Assembly (NCBI RefSeq): GCF_001423295.1
Contig: NZ_LMNG01000030.1
Location: 62,358-126,357, forward strand
Source: Methylobacterium sp. Leaf112
GTDB lineage: Bacteria; Pseudomonadota; Alphaproteobacteria; Rhizobiales; Beijerinckiaceae
DNA: 64,000 nucleotides
Direction: 5' to 3'
Made by a program: the position numbers and the translations under genes. The notes beneath the pieces were generated by a model that did no database searches, had not been told where the DNA came from, and saw only the letters and a list, made by a program, of their open reading frames with translations. Shown piece after piece: positions 1 through 8,576 of the stretch (positions are counted from its first letter, which is position 1; every line of letters starts with the position of its first letter).

Positions 1-171
1 AGGTTATGCGTTCCGGAAGTGTTCTGCAAGGGTTCTGAGGAAAGATACATGATGGAGAGGCCAGGCGAAATTGGCGATGGGTCTGTCATCGCCAATTGGC
101 AACGAATCGATAATATTGTTTATCATCAATTATTTATCAGGGTTGGGGTGCCCCCCCGCTGGTCCCTGCTT
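1..171. other. Left window edge, no supported gene
   Basis: No reading frame here has convincing protein character. Bases about 60-145 are clearly AT-richer than the surrounding DNA, as expected of a promoter region or an insertion-prone spacer. The insertion sequence begins at about 172, so this is its left flank. A gene further left may begin or end outside the window. Confidence 0.5.
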
Positions 172-205
172 TGGCCTGCCCCCGTGCGGTGGCCCAAGTT
201 CGAAG

Positions 206-1108
206 TTAGTGCATCGTCGGTCGGGTGACGATGGCAGGGCGAGCGGACGGCACTGATCCGCTCGGTTCCGTTGGCCAGATGACGACCTCTGGTGCAGGTG
301 GCTGGTAGCCCAGCGACGAGTGCGGTCGGATAGTATTGTAGTCTTTCCGCTACTGCTCGATGACGACACTGGCCTTCTTCAGTGTGTAGAACACCTCGCC
401 GTTGAGGAGTTCATCGCGCAGCTTCGCGTTGAAGCTTTCGCAGTACCCGTTCTCCCACGGACTGCCCGGCTCGATGTAGGCGGTCCGCGACCCAACCGCC
501 GCGATCCAGTCCTGAACGGCCTTGGCGATGAACTTCGGCCCGTTGTCGGAGCGGATATGACCGGGCACCCCGCGCAAACTGAACAGATCCGAGAGCACGT
601 CGATTACGTCATACGCCTTCAGCTTGCGAGCAACCCGGATCGCTAGGCACTCGCGGGTGAACTCATCGATGACGTTCAGCATCCTGTACTTGCGCCCGTT
701 GTGCGTGCGGTGCTCGACGAAGTCGTAGGACCAGACGTGGTCGGGGCACTCGGGCCGTAAGCGAAGGCAGGAGCCGTCGTTGAGCCAGAGGCGTGCCCGT
801 TTCGGCTGGCGAGCGGGAACCTTGAGCCCTTCGCGCCGCCAGATCCGTTCGACTCGCTTCACGTTCACCGTCCAGCCGTCACGCCGGAGCAAGGCCGTGA
901 TCCGACGGTAGCCGTAGCGCCCGAACTGCAGAGCCAAAGCGATTATGGCGGCGGTCAGAGCGGCCTCGTCCTCGAGCATCACAGCACACTTGCGCTGGGT
1001 CGAACGATGCTGACCCAGAACACGGCAGGCAAAGCGTTGCGACACGCCATGCTCGGCAACGACGGAGTCGACACAAGCCCGGCGGCGAGCCGGGCTCAGA
1101 AGTTTTGC
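206..1108 (-). pseudogene. IS3-family transposase orfB, amber mutation
   Basis: This is the DDE integrase-type transposase of the element. The three acidic positions are visible in WSYDFV, IRSDNGPKF and PWENGYCESF. The frame is interrupted by TAG at complement 352-350, exactly where relatives have Trp (VVIEQ-stop-RKDYNTIRPHSSLGY). After the stop the same frame continues through the conserved C-terminal NTIRPHSSLGYQPP block to a natural TAA at 208-206. The truncated product keeps the DDE residues but loses about 48 C-terminal residues. The 5' limit is set where orfB similarity begins, because in this group orfB is usually joined to orfA by a frameshift and needs no start codon of its own. Confidence 0.88.
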
Positions 1109-1395
1109 TGGCGCTGCCCTTTGGGTCCCGAGGCTGCCTCCTTCAGGATGAGCTTCTCCAGGGTCGGATCGGAGATCGCCCGGCGGAGGCGCTGGTTCTC
1201 GGTCTCCAAGGACTTCAGCCGCTTCACCTGACCGCCCTTCAGGCCACCTTACTCGGACCGCCACCGGTAATACGTGACCTCGGTGACCTCGATGGACCGG
1301 ATTGCTTCGGCGACCTTGCGACCTTGCGAGACCAGAACATCCACTTGGCGCAGCTTGGCGACAATATCTTCAGCCGTATGCTTCTTCCGTCCCAT
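1096..1395 (-). pseudogene. IS3-family orfA, ochre mutation
   Basis: This is the helix-turn-helix DNA-binding component of the element. It starts MGRKKHTAEDIVAKLRQVDV and reaches the typical TYYRWRSE motif, where TAA (complement 1251-1249) replaces the expected Tyr codon. Beyond the stop the frame continues as GGLKGGQVKRLKSLETENQR, the leucine-zipper part of OrfA, and ends at TGA (1098-1096). The 99-codon frame has the usual OrfA length. With a second nonsense codon in orfB, the element needs two independent inactivating changes, which argues against a single sequencing error. Confidence 0.85.
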
Positions 1396-1485
1396 GATGA
1401 CATCCTCCTCTTGGCTCAGAGCCATACCTCAGGGAGGACCACTTTTCAGGGGGCAGGCCAGTTCGGCGAAACTGGCTGGCCTGGG

Positions 1486-1704
1486 TCAGGCGATGATGTC
1501 CGGCGTGATCTGGTCTTCGATGTAGGAGATCCGGTCGCGCAAGGAGAGCTTGCGCTTCTTGAGGCGCTGGATCTGGAGCTGGTCGCCGGCGACGCTCAGT
1601 TCGAGGGCGTCGATGGCGCCGTCCAGGTCGCGGTGCTCCTGCTTGAGCCGCTCCAGCTCGTCGGCGAACGCCGTCGGTTCGTCGTCGTTCAACGCACTCG
1701 CCAT
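1486..1704 (-). CDS. DUF465 (YdcH-like) small helical protein
   Basis: The 72-residue product is almost entirely charged alpha-helix, with a central LERLKQEHRDLDGAIDALE stretch and the lysine-rich QIQRLKKRKLSLRDRI block typical of DUF465 proteins. The family has no firmly established function; members are small two-helix hairpin proteins common in alphaproteobacteria. The ATG at 1704 gives a full-length family member. It is transcribed away from a second DUF465 gene at 1931, with a 226-bp shared upstream region. The insertion sequence ends 25 bp past its stop codon, so the coding region is intact. Confidence 0.8.
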   Translation of the reverse strand: MASALNDDEPTAFADELERLKQEHRDLDGAIDALELSVAGDQLQIQRLKKRKLSLRDRISYIEDQITPDIIA

Positions 1705-1930
1705 CGCACCCTGTAGCCCCGGGATTCCCGTGCGCCGACCATGCGGCACCGCTCCGCCGACGGCAAGAACCCCCGGCGCGACCTGCACAGGCAAGGTCTC
1801 ACAGGAGCCGGTTAACCATGCCCGAGGCCGGTCCGGAAAAACCCGCAAGCCTGGCCGCCAATAGCCTTCGACAGCCGGCTTCACATATGTCAGTCTCCGA
1901 TTCGTCGAAACGAGACAGGAGAAGACACTC

Positions 1931-2113
1931 ATGTCACTGCAGACGCACCTGACCCAGCTCGCCCGGAAGCACGAAGCCCTCGAGCGGGAGATCCACGACG
2001 CCAAGCACAGGCCCTCGGCGAACGACCTGCGCATCGCAGAACTCAAGAGAAAGAAACTCCTTCTCAAGGACGAGATGAACCGGCTTCGAAGCGACACCGA
2101 TTCGCTGCACTGA
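1931..2113 (+). CDS. DUF465 (YdcH-like) small helical protein
   Basis: The 60-residue product starts MSLQTHLTQLARKHEALE and carries the DUF465 hallmark of a helix ending in AELKRKKLLLKDEMNRL. It is a paralogue of the divergent gene ending at 1486, with the same KRKKL..LKDE core but a shorter N terminus. AGGAG at 1917-1921 is a good ribosome binding site about 9 bases before the ATG. A hairpin at 2149-2176 closes the unit. Function is unknown; such proteins are often abundant, and nothing here points to a partner. Confidence 0.82.
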   Translation: MSLQTHLTQLARKHEALEREIHDAKHRPSANDLRIAELKRKKLLLKDEMNRLRSDTDSLH

Positions 2114-2148
2114 GCCTGTACAGGCCCAAATTTTTCTCTGAGCGTTCG

Positions 2149-2176
2149 CCGCCGCCCCTGGTCTCCAGGGCGGCGG
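2149..2176 (+). terminator. Hairpin terminator after DUF465 gene
   Basis: A 12-bp GC-rich stem (CCGCCG..CCTGG with CCAGG..CGGCGG, one bulged C, loop TCT) lies 35 bp after the DUF465 stop and is followed by a weak T-rich run (ttctcgttt). Confidence 0.7.
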
Positions 2177-2260
2177 TTCTCGTTTGCGGGAAGCCCGCCG
2201 TCCCGCATAAGGTCCGGCTCAAGCCGGCGACCACGACCGGTCCGACGACCGGAGGATTCG

Positions 2261-4210
2261 ATGGACGCCCCCGCCAACGCCCGGCCCGGCAACGCCGCCT
2301 ATTCCGAGGTCCACGCCGCCTCCCTCGCCGACCCCGAGGCGTTCTGGCTCGCTGCGGCGCAGGCCCTCGACTGGGCGAGCCCGCCGACCCGTGCCTTCGA
2401 CGCATCGGCCGGGGCCTGCGGCCGCTGGTTCCCCGACGGACGCCTCAACGCCTGCCACAACGCCGTGGACCGCCACGTCGCCGCCGGTCGCGGCACGCAG
2501 GCGGCGATCCGGTACGATTCGCCCGTCACCGGCACCCGCCGCACCATTACGTACGCGGACCTGCTCGACGAGGTGGCGACCCTCGCCGGGCTCCTGGCCG
2601 CGTGCGGGGTGGGCCCCGGCGACCGTGTGGTGATCTACATGCCGATGGTGCCCGAAGCGCTGTTCGGTATGCTCGCCTGCGCCCGCCTCGGGGCCGTCCA
2701 TTCCGTGGTGTTCGGGGGATTCGCCGCCAACGAACTCGCCATCCGCATCACCGACGCCACGCCCAAGGTGGTGCTCGCGGCCTCGTGTGGGATCGAGCCG
2801 AACCGCGTCGTCGCCTACAAGCCGCTGCTCGATGCCGCCATCGCGGCGTCGTCGCACACGCCGCATGCCTGCCTGATCCTGCAGCGCCCGCAAGCGGAGG
2901 CGACCCTGGTGCCGGGGCGCGACCGGGACTGGGCCGAGGCCGTCGCGACCGCCAGGGCGGCGGGTCTCCGGGCGGCCTGCACGCCGGTGGCGGCCACGGA
3001 CCCGCTCTACATCCTCTACACCTCGGGCACGACGGGCAAGCCGAAGGGCGTGGTCCGGGACACCGGCGGCTACTGCACGGCGCTGGCCTGGACCATGCCC
3101 AACCTCTACGACGTGGCGCCCGGCGAGACCTATTTCTGCGCCTCCGACATCGGCTGGGTGGTGGGGCATTCCTACATCGTCTACGGCCCGCTGCTGCACG
3201 GCTGCACCACGATCCTGTACGAGGGCAAGCCCGTCAGCACCCCCGATGCCGGCGCCCTGTGGCGGGTGGTGTCGGAATACGGCGCCGCCTGCCTGTTCAC
3301 GGCGCCCACGGCCCTCCGGGCGATCAAGAAGGACGATCCGCGGGCCGAGCGCGTGCGGGACCACGACCTCTCCCGCTTCCGCAGCCTGTTCCTCGCCGGC
3401 GAGCGGGCCGACCCGGATTCCGTCGCCTGGGCCGAGCGGGCGCTCGATCGCCCCGTCATCGACCATTGGTGGCAGACGGAGACGGGCTGGGCCATCGCGG
3501 GCAATCCGCTGGGTGTCGGCCTGCTGCCGGTCAAGCACGGCAGCGCCTGCGTGCCGATGCCGGGCTACGACCTCGCCGTGCTTGACGAGGCGGGACGTCC
3601 GGTGCCGGAGGGCACCATGGGCACCATCGCGCTGAAACTCCCCCTGCCGCCCGGCTGCCTGCCGACCCTGTGGGGAGCGGAGGACCGCTTCCGCACGAGC
3701 TACCTCACCACCTATCCGGGCTGGTACGACACCTCGGACGCGGGCGTGGTCGATGCCGACGGCTACGTCACGGTGCTGGGGCGCACGGACGACATCATCA
3801 ACGTCGCCGGCCACCGCCTGTCCACGGGCGGGATGGAGGCGGTGCTGGCCGCGCACCCCGATGTGGCCGAATGCGCCGTCATCGGCATCCGCGACGCCCT
3901 GAAGGGCGAGCAGCCCTGCGGCTTCGTGGTGCTGAAATCCGGCGTCGACCGCGACCCCGGTGTCATCGAGACGGAGCTCGTCGCCCTGGTGCGCGAGCGC
4001 ATAGGCCCCGTCGCCGCCTTCAAGCTGGCGTTGACGGTCGCGCGCCTCCCCAAGACGCGCTCCGGAAAAATCCTGCGCGGCACCATGAAGCGCATCGCCG
4101 ACGGCGAACCCTGGACCCTGCCGCCGACCATCGACGACGCCGGCACCCTCGACGAGATCGACGCGAGCCTTCGGGAGCGTGGCTTGGTGTCGGACGGGCA
4201 GACACCCTGA
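2261..4210 (+). CDS. prpE: Propionyl-CoA synthetase (PrpE)
   Basis: This ATP-dependent ligase converts propionate and CoA to propionyl-CoA through an acyl-adenylate. The 649-residue protein has the acetyl/propionyl-CoA synthetase N-terminal segment (residues about 20-75), the AMP-binding loop YTSGTTGKPKG (about 252-262) followed by VVRDTGGY, which is typical of PrpE/ACSS3 rather than Acs, and the C-terminal SGKILRG motif with the catalytic lysine near residue 600. The GIEPNRVVAYKPLLDAAI segment is also PrpE-like. GGAGG lies about 6 bases before the ATG. No prpBCD genes are nearby; in this lineage propionyl-CoA can enter the methylmalonyl-CoA route. A broader short-chain acyl-CoA synthetase role is possible. 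Confidence 0.88.
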   Translation: MDAPANARPGNAAYSEVHAASLADPEAFWLAAAQALDWASPPTRAFDASAGACGRWFPDGRLNACHNAVDRHVAAGRGTQAAIRYDSPVTGTRRTITYADLLDEVATLAGLLAACGVGPGDRVVIYMPMVPEALFGMLACARLGAVHSVVFGGFAANELAIRITDATPKVVLAASCGIEPNRVVAYKPLLDAAIAASSHTPHACLILQRPQAEATLVPGRDRDWAEAVATARAAGLRAACTPVAATDPLYILYTSGTTGKPKGVVRDTGGYCTALAWTMPNLYDVAPGETYFCASDIGWVVGHSYIVYGPLLHGCTTILYEGKPVSTPDAGALWRVVSEYGAACLFTAPTALRAIKKDDPRAERVRDHDLSRFRSLFLAGERADPDSVAWAERALDRPVIDHWWQTETGWAIAGNPLGVGLLPVKHGSACVPMPGYDLAVLDEAGRPVPEGTMGTIALKLPLPPGCLPTLWGAEDRFRTSYLTTYPGWYDTSDAGVVDADGYVTVLGRTDDIINVAGHRLSTGGMEAVLAAHPDVAECAVIGIRDALKGEQPCGFVVLKSGVDRDPGVIETELVALVRERIGPVAAFKLALTVARLPKTRSGKILRGTMKRIADGEPWTLPPTIDDAGTLDEIDASLRERGLVSDGQTP

Positions 4211-4312
4211 CGGGCAGATGCCCCGGGGGATACGGGCCCCTCCCGGGCGCGGAACCCTAGCGGGCGCCGCGGGGTTCGGCCAAAAGCACGGGACCGCCCG
4301 GGAGAGCCACGC

Positions 4313-5431
4313 ATGACCGTCCGCCTGTTCGAGCCCCTGCGCCTCGATGACCTAGAAATCGAGAACCGCATCATCGTGGCGCCCATGTGCCAGTACTCGG
4401 CCCATGCCGGTCAGGCGGGCGACTGGCACCTCATGCATCTGGGGCAGATGGCGCAGTCCGGCGCCGGGCTCCTGACCCTGGAGGCGACGGCAATCTCCCC
4501 CGAGGCGAGGATCTCGCCGACCGACCTCGGCCTCTACTCCGATGCGACGGAACTGGCGCTGGGACGCGTCCTCGATTCCATCCGGGCCTCCGCGCCGATC
4601 CCCCTGGCGATCCAGATCAACCACGCCGGCCGCAAGGCCTCGAGCCACGCCCCCTGGGACGGCGGCGCCCAGATCGCACCGGACGCCCCCGACGGCTGGC
4701 GTACGGAAGCACCCTCGGCGGTGGCCCACGGCGCCGACGAGGTGCCGCCACACGCCCTCGATGCGGAGGGGCTGAAGCGCATCCGCGACGGCTTCGTCGC
4801 CACCGCGCGGCGCGCGCTCAGGCTCGGGATCGACGGGTTCGAGCTGCACGGGGCGCACGGCTACCTGCTGCACCAGTTCCTCTCGCCCCTATCGAACCGG
4901 CGGACCGACCAGTACGGCGGCGATCTGGCCAACCGGATGCGGTTTCCACTGGAATGCTTCGAGGCCGTGCGCGACGCCGTGCCGGCGGGCAAACCCGTGT
5001 GGATGCGCGTCTCGGCCACCGACTGGGTCGAGGGCGGCTGGACCGTGGAGGAGACCGTGGAACTCACCCACGCCCTCAAGCGCCGGGGTGCGGCCGCCAT
5101 CCACGTCTCCACGGGCGGCCTCTCGACGGAGCAGAAGATCCCCCTGTCGGCCGGCTATCAGGTGCCGTTCGCCGAGCGGATCAAGGCCGAGACCGGGCTG
5201 ACCACCATCGCGGTCGGCCTGATCACCGAAGCGGCCCACGCCGAATCGATCCTCGCCGCGGGCCAGGCCGACGCCGTCTCGCTCGCCCGCGCGTTGCTCT
5301 ACAACCCGCGCTGGCCCTGGCACGCGGCGGCCGAACTCGGCGCGAAGGTGCGGGCGCCCAAGCAATATTGGCGCTCCCAGCCGCGCCAGTACAAAGACCT
5401 GTTCCACGAGACCCGTCACGGACAACGCTGA
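4313..5431 (+). CDS. Old Yellow Enzyme, YqjM/XenA class
   Basis: This is an FMN-dependent NAD(P)H:flavin oxidoreductase that reduces activated C=C bonds. At 372 residues it has YqjM-class length. The class-defining Cys26 and Tyr28 are present in MCQYSA at residues 25-30, as are HAGRKAS near 104 and the substrate-binding HGAHGYLLHQF block with its two histidines. The barrel ends with the phosphate-binding AVGLI and ALLYNPRWPW segments. The physiological substrate cannot be told from sequence. The next gene starts two bases after its stop codon, so the two are probably co-transcribed. Confidence 0.92.
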   Translation: MTVRLFEPLRLDDLEIENRIIVAPMCQYSAHAGQAGDWHLMHLGQMAQSGAGLLTLEATAISPEARISPTDLGLYSDATELALGRVLDSIRASAPIPLAIQINHAGRKASSHAPWDGGAQIAPDAPDGWRTEAPSAVAHGADEVPPHALDAEGLKRIRDGFVATARRALRLGIDGFELHGAHGYLLHQFLSPLSNRRTDQYGGDLANRMRFPLECFEAVRDAVPAGKPVWMRVSATDWVEGGWTVEETVELTHALKRRGAAAIHVSTGGLSTEQKIPLSAGYQVPFAERIKAETGLTTIAVGLITEAAHAESILAAGQADAVSLARALLYNPRWPWHAAAELGAKVRAPKQYWRSQPRQYKDLFHETRHGQR

Positions 5432-5433
5432 GC

Positions 5434-5790
5434 ATGGACGACGACATCACCACCTTCTCGGTCCAGCGCGTCCGCTACGACGAGGAGAACGGCATCTGCC
5501 TCATCTCCGGCGCCGACGACGAGGAGGAGCCGGCGGGCTACTTCATCATCCAGATCGAGAAGGGCGACCCCGACGGTCCCCTCATCGAGATCTTCGGCGA
5601 GGACCTGACCCAGGCGGACGGCGTCGAAGCCTTGGAGATCGGCCTGCGCTCCCTGCAGTTCACCTTCGACCCGAAAAGCCTCATCGGTGCGGAGATGCCG
5701 ATGGTGCGAATCGAGTCGCAGACCGAGATTCCCGAACGGGCGCGGACGCGGTTGGCGGTGGCGTTCGGCAAGCGCGCCAAGCGGGCGTGA
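5434..5790 (+). CDS. Small acidic protein, possibly Imm10-like
   Basis: The 118-residue product has no signal peptide or membrane segment and an acidic first half (ISGADDEEEPAGYF). The pattern, an N-terminal strand, then GYFIIQIEKG, then EIFGEDLTQADGVEALEI and an amphipathic last strand, resembles the fold pattern of the immunity-protein family Imm10, but this is recognition by eye and weak. No toxin gene is adjacent, so an immunity role is not supported by context. The ATG at 5434 sits two bases after the Old Yellow Enzyme stop, which suggests translational coupling. Confidence 0.7.
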   Translation: MDDDITTFSVQRVRYDEENGICLISGADDEEEPAGYFIIQIEKGDPDGPLIEIFGEDLTQADGVEALEIGLRSLQFTFDPKSLIGAEMPMVRIESQTEIPERARTRLAVAFGKRAKRA

Positions 5791-6476
5791 GCCGGGTTTC
5801 GGCGGATCGGTTTTGCAAGACGGCCGCGCAGGAGAAACGCGATGGCACCGGTCAGGGACCGGGCCGCGCTCGTCGGTCGCGTAAGGAGACCGTCCTTGTT
5901 GTAGGCAGAAAACCGCGCGCCGACGCACAGGCGGGGCGTTCGAGGCGAGGCCCGCGTCTCCTCTGGTACGTCCTCGGCGGCGCAGTCCGCAAGCGACCGA
6001 CCGAATTCAGGTGGTCCGCCGTCAGGATCGAGGATTGGAACGACGGCAAGCGATTTTGAAACGCGCAGGCAACGGGCGTCCGTTGCCGCGACCAAACCGA
6101 ATTCCTGGGAAGCGTTCGTCATACGTTCGGAACGAAAGGCGTTCGCGTGTGGCAGACCAGTCCTCCCGCGCCCTGCAGCCAGCCATGTGAGGGTGGCACT
6201 ATGCCTTCGTCGTGGGCGCCCCGCTCCGGCCACGCACCCGACGCCGAGCTTTCACCTCGACAAATCCGTGGCGCGCTGAGTCGAAACAGTTCATCGCCGG
6301 TCGGAAGTATCACCAACAATTTTTCGTGATGTTCCGTGATGAGGGACACACGCGAAGTGAGCTGTCGGCTCTGAGGACACACCTAAAAATTTCGTTAATT
6401 CGAACGCCGATATCACGTTGACGGCACCTTCGAGTTGTATGCATCTGCACACAGACATGACGACGGGCCATCGAAA
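5791..6476. other. Long spacer, no convincing gene
   Basis: Nearly 690 bp separate the acidic-protein gene from the coiled-coil gene. The few open frames (60-90 codons) have arginine/proline-rich, low-complexity translations and no family resemblance. The last 200 bp are AT-richer than average (attttcgttaattcgaac region near 6388-6406), as expected of a promoter region for the gene at 6477. A GTTC-N7-GTTC sequence lies at 6114-6128. Confidence 0.6.
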
Positions 6477-8012
6477 ATGAACTGGTCGCTCTTTGGAAAA
6501 TCCAAAGCTTTGAAGAACGATGGCAGAAGCATCGATTTTCGTAGCGCCAGCAATTCCGAGATAGAGGATGTCGAGGACGCCTCGCACGAGACTTCGCAGC
6601 GATCGGCTCAGCCCATCCCTTTTCTGATGAAGAACAATAAAGATTTTTCCATCGACTCCGTCGGACAGAAATCGGAAATCATTCGGTTCCGGATTTCCGA
6701 GATGTCGGACCGCCTCGAAGATCTCCGGTCCCTGAAGGACGATTTCGCTTCGATCCTCGAGCCGATCATCGAGATCACGGATGAACTGCCCAAGGCGAAG
6801 ATTCGAATCTCCGAGATCGAAGCGCTTCTCGCCCTCGAACAGGCGAACACCTCCGGGATGCGGCGCGAGTTGGCCGACAGGGCGGAACGGCTCGTCGATG
6901 TCACCAACAACTTCTCCGCGGCCACCATCCAGTTGCAGCACCTTGAGGCCAGCCTGCGGGACCGGGATACGACGGGCGAGGAATTGCGCGTCGGCTTGCG
7001 CGACAAGACGCTCGTCGCCGAAAATCTCGAGCGGCAGCTCTATGCCGAAACCGAGCAGACCCGGGCGCTCCAGGGTGAAAGCAAGGCCCTGCGGAGCGAG
7101 GCCAAGGCTCTCGATCAGGCACTGGCCCGTTCCGAGAGCGAACTCCAGGATATCCGCGAGACGCGCAGCCTGCTGGAGCAGGACAATCAGCGCCTGCAGG
7201 CCCTGAGCGAGAACCAAGTCGTTCGCATCGAGGAGCTCGCGGTTCGCGCCCAGGACTCCGAAACGCAGCTCGAACTGTCCCGGACGGGGCTTCGAAACCT
7301 CGAACAGCAGCTGTCGAATGCCGTCGCGGCGGCGCAGAAGGCCGATGTCCAGTACGAGACCGAGATCGCCGCCCACCGGACCGAGCGCACCACCCTGGCG
7401 ATGCGGCTCGAAGCCGCCACGAGCCGTCTCGGAACCACGGACCAGATGCTTCAGCAGGTCCGCAATCAATTGCGCGACCGTGACGAGACCGGCCGGGTGG
7501 CGGAGCGGGGTCTCAAGGAATCGTCCATCGAGCGGCTGACCCTGGAGCGCCGCCTGGAGAGTACGCAGGCCGACCTCGCACGACAGACCGAGCGCTTCCT
7601 GGAGATGCAGCGCCTGCGCTCCGAACTCGATCACCGGTGCGAGATGTTCGCCAAGGCCATCGCGGCGAAGGACGCGGCCCTCGATCAGGCGACCGGTCGG
7701 GTCGCGAGCCTCATGGAGCGCATCGAGCAGCACGTGCATCGCCAGGAGGCCGAGCGTGCGGATTTCGAGACCGTCAATCACCGCCTCGTCGAGGAACTCC
7801 AGCACGAGCGCTCCGAGCGCAAGATGGCGCAGGGGGCCCTCGACATCGCCCGCGAAAGCCGCGTCTCCCTTCAGAAACAGCACGACATGCTGAAGCGCGC
7901 GACGCGTTCGTATGGGGCGGACGAAACGGGATCACGGGCCGAGACGGCGCCGGCGGCACCGCAGGAAGCGAACAACGTCCGGCCGTTCATGCCGGTCGAG
8001 AAGTCGACCTGA
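6477..8012 (+). CDS. Long coiled-coil protein, crescentin-like
   Basis: The 511-residue product is a short polar N-terminal head (about 1-70), a nearly continuous coiled coil of charged heptads (about 75-470) and a disordered Ala/Pro tail. The block EIIRFRISEMSDRLEDLRSL followed by KDDF..ILEPIIEI resembles the start of the rod of crescentin, the intermediate-filament-like protein that curves Caulobacter. There is no membrane segment, ATPase motif or signal peptide. The ATG at 6477 gives MNWSLFGKSK; an upstream in-frame ATG at 6435 would add 14 residues. Two further short coiled-coil genes follow at once, so the three probably form an operon. A cytoskeletal scaffold role is inference; a generic structural rod is the alternative. 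Confidence 0.75.
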   Translation: MNWSLFGKSKALKNDGRSIDFRSASNSEIEDVEDASHETSQRSAQPIPFLMKNNKDFSIDSVGQKSEIIRFRISEMSDRLEDLRSLKDDFASILEPIIEITDELPKAKIRISEIEALLALEQANTSGMRRELADRAERLVDVTNNFSAATIQLQHLEASLRDRDTTGEELRVGLRDKTLVAENLERQLYAETEQTRALQGESKALRSEAKALDQALARSESELQDIRETRSLLEQDNQRLQALSENQVVRIEELAVRAQDSETQLELSRTGLRNLEQQLSNAVAAAQKADVQYETEIAAHRTERTTLAMRLEAATSRLGTTDQMLQQVRNQLRDRDETGRVAERGLKESSIERLTLERRLESTQADLARQTERFLEMQRLRSELDHRCEMFAKAIAAKDAALDQATGRVASLMERIEQHVHRQEAERADFETVNHRLVEELQHERSERKMAQGALDIARESRVSLQKQHDMLKRATRSYGADETGSRAETAPAAPQEANNVRPFMPVEKST

Positions 8013-8088
8013 CCCCCCTGCGAATCGGAACGATCGGTGCCGTCACCGTGCGGCGGACAACGACACGACATTCGGTGGAAAGCGGACG

Positions 8089-8568
8089 ATGACCGAGAAC
8101 GCCCTGCGCGACCGAGAGACCTCGTCCGCCGCTGCCGCCGCCTGGCTCATGCGGGGACGGGCGGAGAGCATGCCCGTCCTGGTTCAGGACGTGGTCCCGC
8201 AGAACTTCATCCCGTCGCATCCGACCCACGAGGCAGTACCGATGGACGAGGTGGCGAAGCCGGACAAGCGCAACTGGTCGTCGACCCTCGACCTCATCCA
8301 CGAGGCGACCACGGCGATCCGCATCAGCGAGGAGCGTGCGACGGAGCTGGAACTCGAACTGCAGCGCACCGTGACGCAGGCCATCGAGCGCGAGCGCTTC
8401 CTCGAGCAGAAGATCGCCGCCACGGAGGCGCGCGCCGAACTCGCCGAAGGTCGGGCGAAAGAGGCCGAGGAGTGGCTGAACCGGCTTCACGAGGCGGTGG
8501 TCAGCGGATTCACCCGGGCGTCGTCGGAATCCGCGCAGCCCGATGTCCAACGCTCGTCCGTCGCGTAG
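8089..8568 (+). CDS. Short coiled-coil protein, function unknown
   Basis: The 159-residue product has a variable N-terminal third (residues 1-62), then a coiled coil from about residue 63 (STLDLIHEATTAIRISEE) to 142 with near-perfect EA/ER heptads, and a short polar tail. It has no membrane segment. It lies 76 bp after the long coiled-coil gene and 8 bp before another coiled-coil gene in the same direction. A plausible role is to co-assemble with its neighbours, but nothing in the sequence proves it. Confidence 0.75.
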   Translation: MTENALRDRETSSAAAAAWLMRGRAESMPVLVQDVVPQNFIPSHPTHEAVPMDEVAKPDKRNWSSTLDLIHEATTAIRISEERATELELELQRTVTQAIERERFLEQKIAATEARAELAEGRAKEAEEWLNRLHEAVVSGFTRASSESAQPDVQRSSVA

Positions 8569-8576
8569 CCCGTGCC

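Larger units (their letters stand above)
172..1460 (-). mobile_element. IS3-family insertion sequence, decayed
   Basis: The ends form terminal inverted repeats. TGGCCTGCCCCC reads inward on the plus strand at 172-183 and the identical 12-mer reads inward on the minus strand from 1460 to 1449; a GTGG(C/T)CC block follows in both. The roughly 1.29 kb length and the orfA/orfB layout fit the IS3 family (IS407-like group). Both frames carry a nonsense codon, so the copy is probably unable to move on its own. I see no obvious target duplication at the flanks (gctt on the left, gttc on the right). The right end lies 25 bp beyond the stop of the DUF465 gene, which it leaves intact. Confidence 0.9.

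Noticed and set aside
1461..1485. IS insertion inside the DUF465 gene
   Set aside because: The gene has a normal TGA stop at 1488-1486 and full family length; the element ends 25 bp beyond it.
5434..5790. Toxin-immunity module at the acidic protein gene
   Set aside because: There is no candidate toxin or secretion gene adjacent; the upstream gene is a clear flavin oxidoreductase.
6119..6382. A small minus-strand open frame in the spacer before the coiled-coil genes
   Set aside because: The 87-codon translation shows no family pattern, no ribosome binding site and no conserved context.
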